DNA of 64,000 nt, taken from assembly GCA_937876245.1 (NCBI GenBank), contig CALEGP010000016.1:36284-100283 (forward strand), read 5' to 3'. The position numbers and the translations under genes were made by a program. Below, in pieces: positions 8,219 through 16,793 of the stretch (position 1 is its first letter; each line of letters starts with the position of its first letter). Source of the stretch: an uncultured Actinomycetes bacterium (lineage in GTDB: Bacteria; Actinomycetota; Actinomycetes; Nanopelagicales; Nanopelagicaceae). The notes below the pieces were generated by a model. It made no database searches. It saw only the letters and a list, made by a program, of their open reading frames with translations, and was not told the DNA's origin.

Positions 8219-9370
8219 CTATCTCTTCTCTATTGGCACAAATTCCAGATCTTCTGGCCCTGTGTAATCCGCACTTGGACGGATAATTTTATTATCGATT
8301 CGTTGTTCAATCACATGAGCTGACCATCCAGTCGTGCGAGAAATTACGAATATTGGTGTAAAGAATTCGGTTGGAATTCCCATAACTTTATAGGCAACAG
8401 CCGAAAACCAATCGAGGTTAGGAAACATTTTTTTTGCATCCCACATCACGGTTTCGATTCTCTCCGCAATATTAAAGAGTTTCATGTCGCCAGCTGTTTC
8501 ACTCAAACCACGAGCGACCGATTTAATAATTTTATTTCTAGGATCTGAAATTGTGTACACAGGGTGCCCAAAACCAATAATAACTTCCTTTTTCTCCACA
8601 CGAGCCCGAATATCAGATTCAGCATCGTCGGGGGTTGGGTATCGCTCTTGAATTTCAAGAGCCACTTCGTTTGCTCCTCCATGTTTTGGTCCACGCAGCG
8701 CCCCAATTGCTCCAGTAATCGCAGAAAAAATATCTGATCCAGTACCAGCTATTACTCGGCCCGTAAATGTTGATGCATTGAATTCATGTTCTGCATAAAG
8801 AATGAGCGAGACATGCATTGCCTTTATCCATTCGCCACTTGGTTTAGTCCCATGCAACATATGCAAGAAGTGTCCGCCGACAGAATCATCATCAGTTTCA
8901 ACATTTATCTGTTTGCCATTATTTGCGAAGTGATACCAATAAAGAAGCATGGAGCCAAGAGAGGCGACTAACCGATCTGCAATATCCTTTGCCTCGTCTG
9001 CTGTGTGAACTAATGACTCAGGTGAAATACACCCCAGGGCAGAAGTTCCTGTTCGCATGACATCCATTGGGTGTGCAGACTTTGGAAGTGCCTCTAGAAC
9101 TTGTTTGACAGAGCCTGGAAGGCCTCGAAGTGACTTCAACTTAGCCTTATATGCTGCTAATTCGCCTTGGTTTGGCAGGTGGCCATGGATTAAAAGAAAG
9201 GCTACCTCCTCGAATTCACATTTATCTGCCAAATCATAAATATCGTACCCTCGATAATGCAGGTCGTTGCCGCTCTTCCCCACAGAACAAAGTGCTGTTG
9301 CTCCTGCGGTTACGCCCGACAGAGCGACTGATTTCTTTGGCTTAAATTCAATCTTTGGTGAGTCAGCCAT
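8219..9370 (-). CDS. prpC: 2-Methylcitrate synthase / citrate synthase
   Basis: The 383-residue protein has all citrate-synthase catalytic elements: His in [15 protein letters not shown], His in IGFGHPVY, and Asp in [13 protein letters not shown]. The short form and the [10 protein letters not shown] block are typical of methylcitrate synthases. The enzyme condenses propionyl-CoA with oxaloacetate. It starts at ATG 9370, 2 nt after prpB and 8 nt before prpD, so translation is probably coupled. It could also carry residual citrate synthase activity. Confidence 0.93.
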   Translation of the reverse strand: MADSPKIEFKPKKSVALSGVTAGATALCSVGKSGNDLHYRGYDIYDLADKCEFEEVAFLLIHGHLPNQGELAAYKAKLKSLRGLPGSVKQVLEALPKSAHPMDVMRTGTSALGCISPESLVHTADEAKDIADRLVASLGSMLLYWYHFANNGKQINVETDDDSVGGHFLHMLHGTKPSGEWIKAMHVSLILYAEHEFNASTFTGRVIAGTGSDIFSAITGAIGALRGPKHGGANEVALEIQERYPTPDDAESDIRARVEKKEVIIGFGHPVYTISDPRNKIIKSVARGLSETAGDMKLFNIAERIETVMWDAKKMFPNLDWFSAVAYKVMGIPTEFFTPIFVISRTTGWSAHVIEQRIDNKIIRPSADYTGPEDLEFVPIEKR

Positions 9371-9372
9371 TA

Positions 9373-10263
9373 TTATTTTTGATCTCCATTGCCTAGTAAG
9401 TCATCTAACGCTTTCTCATATTCATAGTAATTAATTCGTTGATACAACTCATCCCTAGTCTGCATTGAATCTATCACCGTTTTTTGAGTACCATCTTTTC
9501 GAATCGTTTCATATACATTTTCAGCGGCTTTATTCATTGCGCGGAAAGCTGAGAGAGGATAGAGAACAATCCCAACACCAACGCTCTTAAGTTCTGCTGT
9601 TGTAAAAAGTGGGGTTAGCCCAAACTCGGTGATGTTCGCGAGAATTGGAACTTTAATAACGTCGGTAAATTTCTTGTAAATTGAGAGTTCGCTAATAGCC
9701 TCTGGGAAAAGAGCATCTGCGCCGGCTTCGATATAGGCGCCCGCACGATCTAGCGCCGCTTCAATTCCTTCAACAGCGAGCGCATCTGTTCGTGCCATGA
9801 TTAGAAAGGAGTCATCAGTTCGGGCATCAACAGCGGCCTTGATCCGGTCAACCATTTCGGATTTACTTACTAATTCTTTATTTGGTCGGTGTCCGCAGCG
9901 TTTTGCACCGACTTGATCTTCGATATGAATAGCAGCGGCTCCGGCTTTATTTATAGAACGAACCGAACGCGCGATATTAAAGGCAGATGCGCCAAAGCCA
10001 GTATCAATATCAACCAGTAATGGGGTGTCGCAAACATCTGTTATTCGACGGACATCTACTAGTACATCTTCCAAGCCAGTGATTCCTAGATCTGGTATTC
10101 CTAGTGAACCTGCCGCTACGCCGCCACCCGATAAATAAATTGCTTTAAACCCAGCGCGTTTTGCGAGAAGTGCATGGTTAGCATTAATAGTTCCAATAAC
10201 TTGAAGTGGAAATTCTTCAGTAAGGGCCGTGCGAAACCGGGCGCCTGCACTGCTTTGGCTCAT
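9373..10263 (-). CDS. prpB: 2-Methylisocitrate lyase
   Basis: This 296-residue TIM-barrel enzyme belongs to the isocitrate lyase/PEP mutase family. The metal-site segment VDIDTGFG (about 85-92) and the active-site loop [11 protein letters not shown] with the catalytic Cys identify methylisocitrate lyase. It cleaves 2-methylisocitrate to pyruvate and succinate, the last step of propionate breakdown. ATG 10263 has AGGTGA upstream. It is the first gene of prpBCD, and the operator candidate at 10340-10353 lies 77-90 nt upstream of the start, between it and the preceding OsmC gene. Confidence 0.94.
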   Translation of the reverse strand: MSQSSAGARFRTALTEEFPLQVIGTINANHALLAKRAGFKAIYLSGGGVAAGSLGIPDLGITGLEDVLVDVRRITDVCDTPLLVDIDTGFGASAFNIARSVRSINKAGAAAIHIEDQVGAKRCGHRPNKELVSKSEMVDRIKAAVDARTDDSFLIMARTDALAVEGIEAALDRAGAYIEAGADALFPEAISELSIYKKFTDVIKVPILANITEFGLTPLFTTAELKSVGVGIVLYPLSAFRAMNKAAENVYETIRKDGTQKTVIDSMQTRDELYQRINYYEYEKALDDLLGNGDQK

Positions 10264-10339
10264 TGGTTCACCTTATCACCGGGCAATAACAGCGCTACAG
10301 GTAAATGCCCCTGAATTGGTTGAGAGGTTGGCAACATTT

Positions 10340-10353
10340 TTGACGACCGTCAC
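10340..10353. promoter_or_regulatory. Operator candidate, copy 3 (upstream of prpB)
   Basis: TTGACG-AC-CGTCAC matches the palindrome at 1268-1281 (as reverse complement) except for the last base. It lies in the 106-nt gap upstream of prpBCD and is the clearest sign that this operon shares a regulator with the flavoprotein and oxidoreductase genes. Confidence 0.6.
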
Positions 10354-10369
10354 CTACCCGCAAGTAGCT

Positions 10370-10798
10370 TTAAGCAAGGGCGGCGTCCAGGGAGATGGTT
10401 GCCGAGGAATAAAGTTTTGAGACAGGGCAAGTGACTTTGGCATTCATGGCTAGTTCGACAAAATTCTCATTTGTTAGTTCTTGATTCAATCCCCTGGATA
10501 CAAGATGTATTTCACTAATCCAAAAACCATCGTCACGTTGTTCAAGTGTCACTTTGGCAGTTGTCTCGATAGTTCCCGGAGTCCTGCCTTCGCTTTCTAT
10601 CAAGCTTGATAGGTGCATTGAGAAGCACCCGCTTAGCGCGGCTCCAATCAATTCTTCCGGATTTGTCATTGGTGAATCTTCAACGCGAGACTTAAGAGAG
10701 AATGGGAGAGTTTGCCCCGAGCGACCTAACTTCATGGACCCTGTTCCTGAAGGAACTGTTCCATTCCAGACTGCACTTGCATGTTTAAAAACTTTCAT
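10370..10798 (-). CDS. OsmC-family peroxiredoxin
   Basis: From ATG 10798 the product is 142 residues, the usual OsmC length. It carries the two reactive cysteines of the family, in AALSGCFSMHL (about residue 54) and KVTCPVSKLY (about residue 124). OsmC proteins reduce organic hydroperoxides with a Cys pair. The start at 10798 (RBS-like AAAGG) is preferred over an in-frame ATG at 10816 because it matches the family N-terminus and avoids near overlap with the divergent cupin gene. It ends 106 nt upstream of prpB on the same strand. Confidence 0.9.
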   Translation of the reverse strand: MKVFKHASAVWNGTVPSGTGSMKLGRSGQTLPFSLKSRVEDSPMTNPEELIGAALSGCFSMHLSSLIESEGRTPGTIETTAKVTLEQRDDGFWISEIHLVSRGLNQELTNENFVELAMNAKVTCPVSKLYSSATISLDAALA

Positions 10799-10819
10799 TT
10801 TTACGCTACCTTTCAAGTT

Positions 10820-11596
10820 ATGGAGCCAGGCAAAGTATTCAACGCCAGCACTTTAGCGTTAGAAGATGTATCCGCGCGAGGTCAGGGGCAATGCTTTGCC
10901 CTTATTAAGCCTGGAGTTTACGCCGAAAATATGACAGCAACTGAAATACATTTGACAGGCAATGCCTCACCTAAAGCTTATAAAGGCTGTGACGCCTTAA
11001 TTTTTGTCAGATCAGGTACTGCCAGTCTAGAAATTATAGGTGGCGATTCAGATAACAGTGTCCTTGTGAGCGCCGGATCAGCCGTCCATATTAAAAGTGG
11101 TGAGAGTTTCTTCTGGGCAAATGGCAATAATTTGGTCGCCCTAGAAATTTCCATACCTGATGCTTCTGGTCCCTATGCGCGCAAGCAAATTAAGGAGATT
11201 TTGGATATAAAGAGATCTGTCAAGCAAGGTGATTCGCTAAAAGATGATGCCACATCTGACCGGCAGTATGAAGTTTTATTCGACACTACTAATGGTTCTT
11301 CTGGTGCCACAATGTTCATTGGTTTTATCCCCCCTTCAGGCGCTCCTGCTCACTATCACTTGTATGACGAGATCTGCCATATTGTTCGCGGTTCAGGCGA
11401 ACTTCAAGTAGGAGAATCTATTCAACCTCTCTCACAGGGCTCGACCTTTGCTGTCGTACCGAGATTGCTTCACTCTGTTATAAATAACACAGAGGAGAAT
11501 CTCTGGATTCTTGGTATTTTTAGGCCTGAAGGATCGCCAGCTGCTGCATATTACCCTGATGGGAAACCCGCTCCGGGTTACTCCGAATTAAATTGA
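10820..11596 (+). CDS. Bicupin domain protein
   Basis: The product is 258 residues from ATG 10820 and has two cupin barrels. The C-terminal barrel keeps the metal ligands: PAHYHLYDEICHIVRGSGEL (His, His, Glu) and, about 45 residues on, PRLLHSVIN (His). The N-terminal barrel lacks the HxH motif, so it is probably structural. Bicupins include oxalate decarboxylases, ureidoglycine aminohydrolases and dioxygenases; none is firmly indicated here. It is the first of four same-strand genes followed closely by a class-V PLP enzyme (22-nt gap) and two aldo/keto reductases. A role in the same small-molecule pathway is inference. Confidence 0.82.
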   Translation: MEPGKVFNASTLALEDVSARGQGQCFALIKPGVYAENMTATEIHLTGNASPKAYKGCDALIFVRSGTASLEIIGGDSDNSVLVSAGSAVHIKSGESFFWANGNNLVALEISIPDASGPYARKQIKEILDIKRSVKQGDSLKDDATSDRQYEVLFDTTNGSSGATMFIGFIPPSGAPAHYHLYDEICHIVRGSGELQVGESIQPLSQGSTFAVVPRLLHSVINNTEENLWILGIFRPEGSPAAAYYPDGKPAPGYSELN

Positions 11597-11618
11597 TTTC
11601 TAATTAGTAGGAGGAAAA

Positions 11619-12773
11619 TTGAGTTCAATAGATTTAGCAGGGCAATACCGCTCTGAATTTCCGATTTTTGAAAAATTAACATATATAAATTCGTGCTCGC
11701 AGGGAGCCCTTGCTGTATCAGTAAAGGCAGCCTTTACAACTTACTTAACAACTCTAGAAGAACAAGGTTCAGCATGGAATGACTGGGTAACTCAACAAGA
11801 GCTTGTCCGTGGGCTCACAGCGCAACTATTAAATGCTAAACCGGAGGAGATTGCGCTTACTACTTCAGCATCGGCTGGTGTGAATTCACTGGCAACATCT
11901 CTAGATTTTTCGGGTAAGCGAAATAAAATAGTTACCACTGAAAATGAATTTCCGACAATGGGTCAAATTTGGCATGCGCAAGAATCTCGAGGCGCGAAAG
12001 TAGTACATATAGAGAATCGAGCTGATTTAACGGTTGATACTGAGGCTCTAATAAATGAAATAGATGAGGAGACTCTTCTGGTTGCGATCACTCATGTCTG
12101 TTATCGCAATGGTGCGCGGACTGATATTCAACCCATTATTGAAGCTGCTCACAAAATGGGAGCCTTGGTAATTTTGGATACCTACCAAACTATTGGCGCC
12201 ATTTCTATTGATGTTTCAGAAATCGATGCTGATTTTATAGTTGGTGGCTTTCTTAAATATATGATTGCTGTACCTGGAGTTGGCTTTCTATATGCCCGAG
12301 AAAAAAGTACAAACCACTTGATACCTACTAGCACTGGCTGGTTTGCAGCTCGCGATCTATTTGCAATGGACATACATTCTTATGATCCGGCCAAGGAGGC
12401 TAGGAGATTTGAAACTGGAACACCTAATGTTCCACCGCTCTATCCTGCGAGCGCAGCCTTGGAATTTATGCTAAAAGTGGGGGTAAAGAATATTGAAAGT
12501 TATGTCGCGCAAATTCATGACGAATTGCGTTCTGGAATTATAGAAATTGGTGGCAACGTCGTTACACCCGGTGGCAAGAATCAACATGGAGCACTACTTG
12601 CAGTCGCTTCATTGGATGAGCATGCGCACGTTGCAGCTCTTGAGGGTCTTGGAATTGTGACATCAAGCAGGGGTGGAAATGTCCGAATTTCACCTCACTT
12701 TTATAATAACCAGGACGATGTTGCCAAGGTTGTCGCAGGTTTTGCCAAAACCAAAGAATTCCTGAGAAAGTAA
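11619..12773 (+). CDS. Aminotransferase class V-fold PLP enzyme
   Basis: This 384-residue fold-type I PLP protein starts at TTG 11619, supported by a strong RBS (AGGAGG, 11609-11614). The early segment TYINSCSQGALAVSV and the SASAGVNSLA loop bind phosphate. Asp187 in VILDTYQT would contact the pyridine nitrogen, and Lys213 in GGFLKYM is the probable Schiff-base lysine. The family includes cysteine desulfurases, kynureninase and isopenicillin-N-epimerase-like enzymes; the lack of a conserved loop Cys argues against an iron-sulfur desulfurase. It lies in a cupin/PLP/AKR-Rid/AKR gene run, and the actual substrate is unknown. Confidence 0.85.
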   Translation: MSSIDLAGQYRSEFPIFEKLTYINSCSQGALAVSVKAAFTTYLTTLEEQGSAWNDWVTQQELVRGLTAQLLNAKPEEIALTTSASAGVNSLATSLDFSGKRNKIVTTENEFPTMGQIWHAQESRGAKVVHIENRADLTVDTEALINEIDEETLLVAITHVCYRNGARTDIQPIIEAAHKMGALVILDTYQTIGAISIDVSEIDADFIVGGFLKYMIAVPGVGFLYAREKSTNHLIPTSTGWFAARDLFAMDIHSYDPAKEARRFETGTPNVPPLYPASAALEFMLKVGVKNIESYVAQIHDELRSGIIEIGGNVVTPGGKNQHGALLAVASLDEHAHVAALEGLGIVTSSRGGNVRISPHFYNNQDDVAKVVAGFAKTKEFLRK

Positions 12774-12783
12774 ATTTGGCCTT

Positions 12784-14241
12784 ATGGAAAATTTAAAGAT
12801 TGAGACTTATAAGCTTGCAAAGGGTTTGGAAATTTCCCGAGCTGTCACTGGACTTTGGCAAATCGCCGATATGGAGAAGGACGGAAATTCACTAGATCCA
12901 GTTAGCACTGCCCAATATATGTCGCCTTACGCATCAGCTGGTTTATTTACTTTTGACATGGCCGATCACTATGGGTCGGCGGAAATTATAGCTGGAACAT
13001 TTAAGAAGAATTATCCTGAAGGTGCAAAGGCGAAGTTCTTAACTAAATGGGTTCCAAAACCTGGGCCTGTTACTCGCCAGCAAGTAAGAGAGGCAGTTCA
13101 AGATCGCCTTGACCGGTTGCAAACAAAAAAAGTTGATTTACTTCAGTATCATGCTTGGAAATTCTCAAATCCGTATTGGTTAGATACATTAATTTATTTG
13201 CAGGAATTAAAGGAAGAGGGATTTATTGGGGCCCTTGGAACAACAAATTTCGATACTGCTCATCTTAGAATTGCTAAATCTAGTGGAATCGACCTAGTTT
13301 CCAACCAGATTTCTTATTCGTTAATTGATCAACGTGGCGGCGGCCAGATGGCAGATTATTGTGCAGACAATGGCATTGCAATTTTGGCCTACGGAACCTT
13401 ATGTGGTGGGTTCATTTCAAGGAAGTGGCTTGGCAAGAAAGAACCAGTAGGTGAGGGTTTGTCTAACTGGTCCTTGATGAAATATAAACGTTTCGTTGAT
13501 GCTGCCGGTGGTTGGGATAAATTTCAAAACTTGCTAGAAGTTTTGGATGAGATTAGTAACGAAAATGATCGATCTATTTCCACTATTGCGAGCAAATATC
13601 AGTTGGGACAAAAAGCTGTGGGGGCTGTAATTATTGGGGCTCGCCTGGGGGAAAATGCCCACATAGATGATGCTGTCTCCCTTTTTTCTTTTGAAATAAG
13701 CAGTGAACAACGTAAGAAGATTAAGGCTGCACTGCAATTACTGGACTCAATCCCTGGAGATTGTGGCGATGAATATCGCAAGCCGCCATACTTGACAGCG
13801 TCTGGAGATTTGAGCCACCACTTAGAGGAGTTTCCTTCGGTTTATGAGCCCATTAAAAGTGCCACTAAAGAGCGAATAGACTCGGGCACAACTTGGGAAA
13901 CTCTTGCCGGATATTCCCGCGCAGTTCGTGTTGGTGATCGAGTTCTTGTTTCTGGGACTACCGCAACTCACGGCGCCCTCGCTGTCGGTAGGAATGATCC
14001 TTCGGCGCAAGCTCATTTTGTAATAGATAAAATTGAGGCCTCACTCGAATCCCTCGGAGCTAAACTTTCAGATGTCGTTCGTACTCGAATTTATGTAAAT
14101 AGTATGTCGGATTGGGAGGCTGTATCGAGAGCCCACGGAGAACGATTCGCCGAGATTCGCCCCGCGAACACTATGTTTGTTGCCAAATTAATCGGAAAAG
14201 AATATCTTGTTGAAATTGAAGCAGAGGCAATAATTCAATAA
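12784..14241 (+). CDS. Aldo/keto reductase fused to a C-terminal Rid (YjgF-like) domain
   Basis: This 485-residue protein joins two families. Residues about 8-325 form an aldo/keto reductase barrel with the catalytic tetrad visible: Asp and Tyr in FDMADHYG, Lys in FLTKWVP, His in LLQYHAW. Residues about 368-485 form a Rid/YjgF domain (VLVSGTTATHG, RTRIYVNSM, LVEIEAEAI). In RidA the imine-hydrolysing Arg sits in a PARS motif; here the position reads PANT with Asn462, so ordinary RidA deaminase activity is doubtful. It follows the class-V PLP gene by 10 nt, and its stop overlaps the next ATG by 1 nt. NADPH-dependent carbonyl chemistry is expected; the substrate is unknown. Confidence 0.88.
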   Translation: MENLKIETYKLAKGLEISRAVTGLWQIADMEKDGNSLDPVSTAQYMSPYASAGLFTFDMADHYGSAEIIAGTFKKNYPEGAKAKFLTKWVPKPGPVTRQQVREAVQDRLDRLQTKKVDLLQYHAWKFSNPYWLDTLIYLQELKEEGFIGALGTTNFDTAHLRIAKSSGIDLVSNQISYSLIDQRGGGQMADYCADNGIAILAYGTLCGGFISRKWLGKKEPVGEGLSNWSLMKYKRFVDAAGGWDKFQNLLEVLDEISNENDRSISTIASKYQLGQKAVGAVIIGARLGENAHIDDAVSLFSFEISSEQRKKIKAALQLLDSIPGDCGDEYRKPPYLTASGDLSHHLEEFPSVYEPIKSATKERIDSGTTWETLAGYSRAVRVGDRVLVSGTTATHGALAVGRNDPSAQAHFVIDKIEASLESLGAKLSDVVRTRIYVNSMSDWEAVSRAHGERFAEIRPANTMFVAKLIGKEYLVEIEAEAIIQ

Positions 14242-15281
14242 TGGAAAAACGTGAGCTTACGCCTGGATATGCAATTTCACCTGTTATCAAAGGTGGCTGG
14301 CAGTTGAGTTCGGGACACTCATTAGATCAAGATATTGAAGACGCGAAGGCCATCGCTGATACAACTGAATTCATAGAGGCTGGCATAACCACGCTAGATT
14401 TTGGTGATATCTATACTGGAGTCGAGGATTTGATTGGAAAATCAATATTCAAACTCCGTGAGACTCATGGCGAGAGGGCGCGAGACTTGGTTCAACTGCA
14501 CACCAAGTATGTGCCTAACGAAGCCTTCCTTCACTCTTTTGATAAAACTGACGTAGCAGTGATTGTTAACCGCTCTCTACAGCGCCTTGGAGTAGATCAA
14601 GTAGATATGGTCCAATTCCACTGGTGGAATTATGAAGCTAAGCAATACCTATCAGCGATGGAAGAACTCTTTGAACTTAAATCTGATGGAAAAATACGAC
14701 ATGTGGGTGTTACAAACTTTGATGTTGCGAGATTAAGCGAAATGGTTGATGCCGGATTTAAACCAGCAAGTATTCAGTTGCAGTATTCACTTCTGGATGC
14801 CAGGGCAGAAGGCGGAATGGTCGATTATTGCTTAGCTAATGAAATTGGAATCTTTTGCTATGGGACTGTCGCTGGTGGATTTTTCTCAGAACGATTTCTT
14901 GGAGCCGCTGAACCAACACACTTTGATACGCGCTCTAATGTGAAGTATCAGTTGATAATAAAGGAATTCGGAGGTTGGCCCCTTTTCCAGCGACTACTTA
15001 AAGTCCTAGCTTCTATCTCGGAGGAACATGGGACTGATATTGGAACTATTGCTTCAGCGTATATAGTCAATCGGCCCGGAGTAAAGGCTGTTATTGTCGG
15101 GGCCAGAAATCTTTCCCATCTTGAATCAAATTTACGAATACCAGAAATAGAATTTACTGAGTCTCAGCTTGAATTAATTAAGGAAATACTGGCTATATCT
15201 AAGGGGCCATCAGGACCAATTTACTACCTTGAAAGATATGACGATGAACACCGAAACATTATGCATACCAATAACAACTAA
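14241..15281 (+). CDS. Aldo/keto reductase
   Basis: This 346-residue reductase is paralogous to the N-terminal part of the preceding fusion. The catalytic tetrad is present: Asp and Tyr in LDFGDIYTG, Lys in QLHTKYVP, His in MVQFHWW. The C-terminal nucleotide-binding segment reads VKAVIVGARN, like the AVIIGARLG of its neighbour. It starts in a TAATG overlap with the fusion gene, so translation is coupled. Its end overlaps the stop of the convergent TIGR04076 gene by 4 nt. Two adjacent reductases may act on successive intermediates or form a heteromer (inference). Confidence 0.9.
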   Translation: MEKRELTPGYAISPVIKGGWQLSSGHSLDQDIEDAKAIADTTEFIEAGITTLDFGDIYTGVEDLIGKSIFKLRETHGERARDLVQLHTKYVPNEAFLHSFDKTDVAVIVNRSLQRLGVDQVDMVQFHWWNYEAKQYLSAMEELFELKSDGKIRHVGVTNFDVARLSEMVDAGFKPASIQLQYSLLDARAEGGMVDYCLANEIGIFCYGTVAGGFFSERFLGAAEPTHFDTRSNVKYQLIIKEFGGWPLFQRLLKVLASISEEHGTDIGTIASAYIVNRPGVKAVIVGARNLSHLESNLRIPEIEFTESQLELIKEILAISKGPSGPIYYLERYDDEHRNIMHTNNN

Positions 15282-15583
15282 GTTAAGTCTTCGGCTTTCA
15301 ATTGTACAACACGAATTCGTTCAATTTTCATAACTAATTTTTCTTCGGGGTCTGGACAGGCAACTAATGAATCCTGTTCCAACCAATCATCTTCCGCCAT
15401 TTTGCGTTGCTTCGCGGGAAGCAGTGGAAGAGCTGAAGCTATCGCGTACATGCAAAAATGTTTACCTTCAGGGATGCGCAGTTCAGCGCTATTCGTTACT
15501 TCAAAATAATCTCCCGGTTTCAGCCCGCATACTGAGCGCCCACCAATACTTTCAACCGTAACTCGCAAATCGAATATTTCCAT
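15278..15583 (-). CDS. TIGR04076 family small protein
   Basis: From ATG 15583 the product is 101 residues. The layout, an N-terminal VTVESIGGRSVCGLKPGDYFEV, a middle FCMYAIASALPLLPA and a CPDPEEKLVMKIER tail, matches the TIGR04076 family of small Cys-containing proteins of unknown function. It is encoded opposite its neighbours, between the aldo/keto reductases and the PatB-like gene, with overlapping stop codons on one side and a 43-nt divergent promoter gap on the other. No enzymatic role can be assigned. An ATG 18 nt upstream (15601) is the alternative start. Confidence 0.7.
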   Translation of the reverse strand: MEIFDLRVTVESIGGRSVCGLKPGDYFEVTNSAELRIPEGKHFCMYAIASALPLLPAKQRKMAEDDWLEQDSLVACPDPEEKLVMKIERIRVVQLKAEDLT

Positions 15584-15615
15584 TTCTAAATGATACGGCA
15601 AGAGAAACTGCGTGT

Positions 15616-15621
15616 TATTCT
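15616..15621 (+). promoter_or_regulatory. Extended -10 box before the PatB-like gene
   Basis: TG-T-TATTCT is an extended -10 motif ending 5 nt before ATG 15627. No ribosome-binding site is present, so the transcript is probably leaderless or nearly so. Confidence 0.55.
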
Positions 15622-15626
15622 TTTTT

Positions 15627-16751
15627 ATGAACAGTGGGTTTGAATTCTTATCTCTTGGCGAGCTTCGTGAGAAGAAGAGCTATAAGTGGCGCCAATATGG
15701 CGGAAACACTATCCCCCTAACTGTGGCTGAGATGGATTTTCGAGTGGCACCCGCTATCACCAGCGCCTTACAAGACATGGTTAATAGATCAGATATGGGA
15801 TATCTCGGGGCTAACCCAGAGATACAGGAAGCATTCGCTAAATTTGCGAATTTACTATGGGGTTGGCAAATAAGTAGCAACTTAGTACGAGTAGGAAATG
15901 ATGTTGGCTCTTGTGTTCAGGAAATTCTAACCGTGATTACCCAGCCAATGGAGGCAGTACTAATCAACTCTCCTGTCACTAATTTTGCGAAGTGGATTCT
16001 AGAGTCAGGGCGCAGCATTCATGATATTCCTCTCATTGAAAAGAATATGAATTACACGCTCGACTTACCTGCAATCGAAAAAGCATTTGAGGCAGGAGTT
16101 CGAACCTATCTGTTATGTAATCCGCACTCGCCTGTTGGTATTACATATAGCAAGCGAGATTTGTCGGTGATAGCTAAGTTGGCCAAAAAATATGGTGTTA
16201 CGGTGCTTAGCGACGAAATTCATGGGGCTTTGATGTTTGATGCCCAAGATTTCACACCCTTCTTGAATAGTTGCCCGGAGGCAGGTGATGTTGGAATTTG
16301 CATATCGTCTGCAAGCAAAACTTTCAATATCTCTGGACTTAAGTGCGCAATTTATCTTTCGCAATCATCTGAAATTAATGAGGAATTAGATCGGATTCCA
16401 GAATCTGCGAGACACCGGGCTTCACTTTTTGGAGTTGTGGCCACAACAGCCGCATTTGAGAGTGGACTGCCGTGGTTACTAGATACGATAGATGTTTTAG
16501 AGTTCAACGCACAGCACTTGATAAGTCAGCTAGCAATGAATTTGCCCCAGACTGAATACCGAAAACCTGATTTTGGATATTTAGCATGGTTAAATTTTGG
16601 GGATTTCAATTGGCTCGAAGAATTTGCTAAAGCTGATGTCGCGCTTCTTTCTGGTGAAATTTATGATACAAATATTCCAAACTTCGCTAGGTTAAATTTT
16701 GCTACTGACCCTGCAATTATGAGATTAGTTTTTGATCGACTAAGCATATAA
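15627..16751 (+). CDS. PatB/MalY-like PLP-dependent aminotransferase or C-S lyase
   Basis: The product is 374 residues from ATG 15627. The N-terminal KSYKWRQYG...PLTVAEMDF block is the hallmark of the MalY/PatB group. The PLP segment VLSDEIHGALMF and Lys231 in SSASKTFNIS complete a fold-type I active site. Characterised members cleave cystathionine or other S-conjugates, while some are plain aminotransferases. It is monocistronic by layout, with its own extended -10 promoter and a strong terminator right after it. Its place between the aldo/keto reductase operon and an amino-acid-type ABC transporter suggests an amino acid or thioether substrate (inference). Confidence 0.86.
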   Translation: MNSGFEFLSLGELREKKSYKWRQYGGNTIPLTVAEMDFRVAPAITSALQDMVNRSDMGYLGANPEIQEAFAKFANLLWGWQISSNLVRVGNDVGSCVQEILTVITQPMEAVLINSPVTNFAKWILESGRSIHDIPLIEKNMNYTLDLPAIEKAFEAGVRTYLLCNPHSPVGITYSKRDLSVIAKLAKKYGVTVLSDEIHGALMFDAQDFTPFLNSCPEAGDVGICISSASKTFNISGLKCAIYLSQSSEINEELDRIPESARHRASLFGVVATTAAFESGLPWLLDTIDVLEFNAQHLISQLAMNLPQTEYRKPDFGYLAWLNFGDFNWLEEFAKADVALLSGEIYDTNIPNFARLNFATDPAIMRLVFDRLSI

Positions 16752-16783
16752 AGAAGCCCCCAACCTAAGTTGAGGGCTTCTTT
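16750..16783. terminator. Bidirectional rho-independent terminator
   Basis: AAAGAAGCCC...GGGCTTCTTT with an inner CAAC/GTTG stem and CTAA loop. The A and T ends make it usable from both sides; it separates the PatB-like gene (+) from the substrate-binding protein gene (-). Confidence 0.92.
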
Positions 16784-16793
16784 GATTATCTAG

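Noticed and set aside
11619..12773. Iron-sulfur cysteine desulfurase (SufS/IscS)
   Set aside because: No conserved active-site Cys loop and no suf/isc genes nearby. The neighbours are a cupin and aldo/keto reductases.
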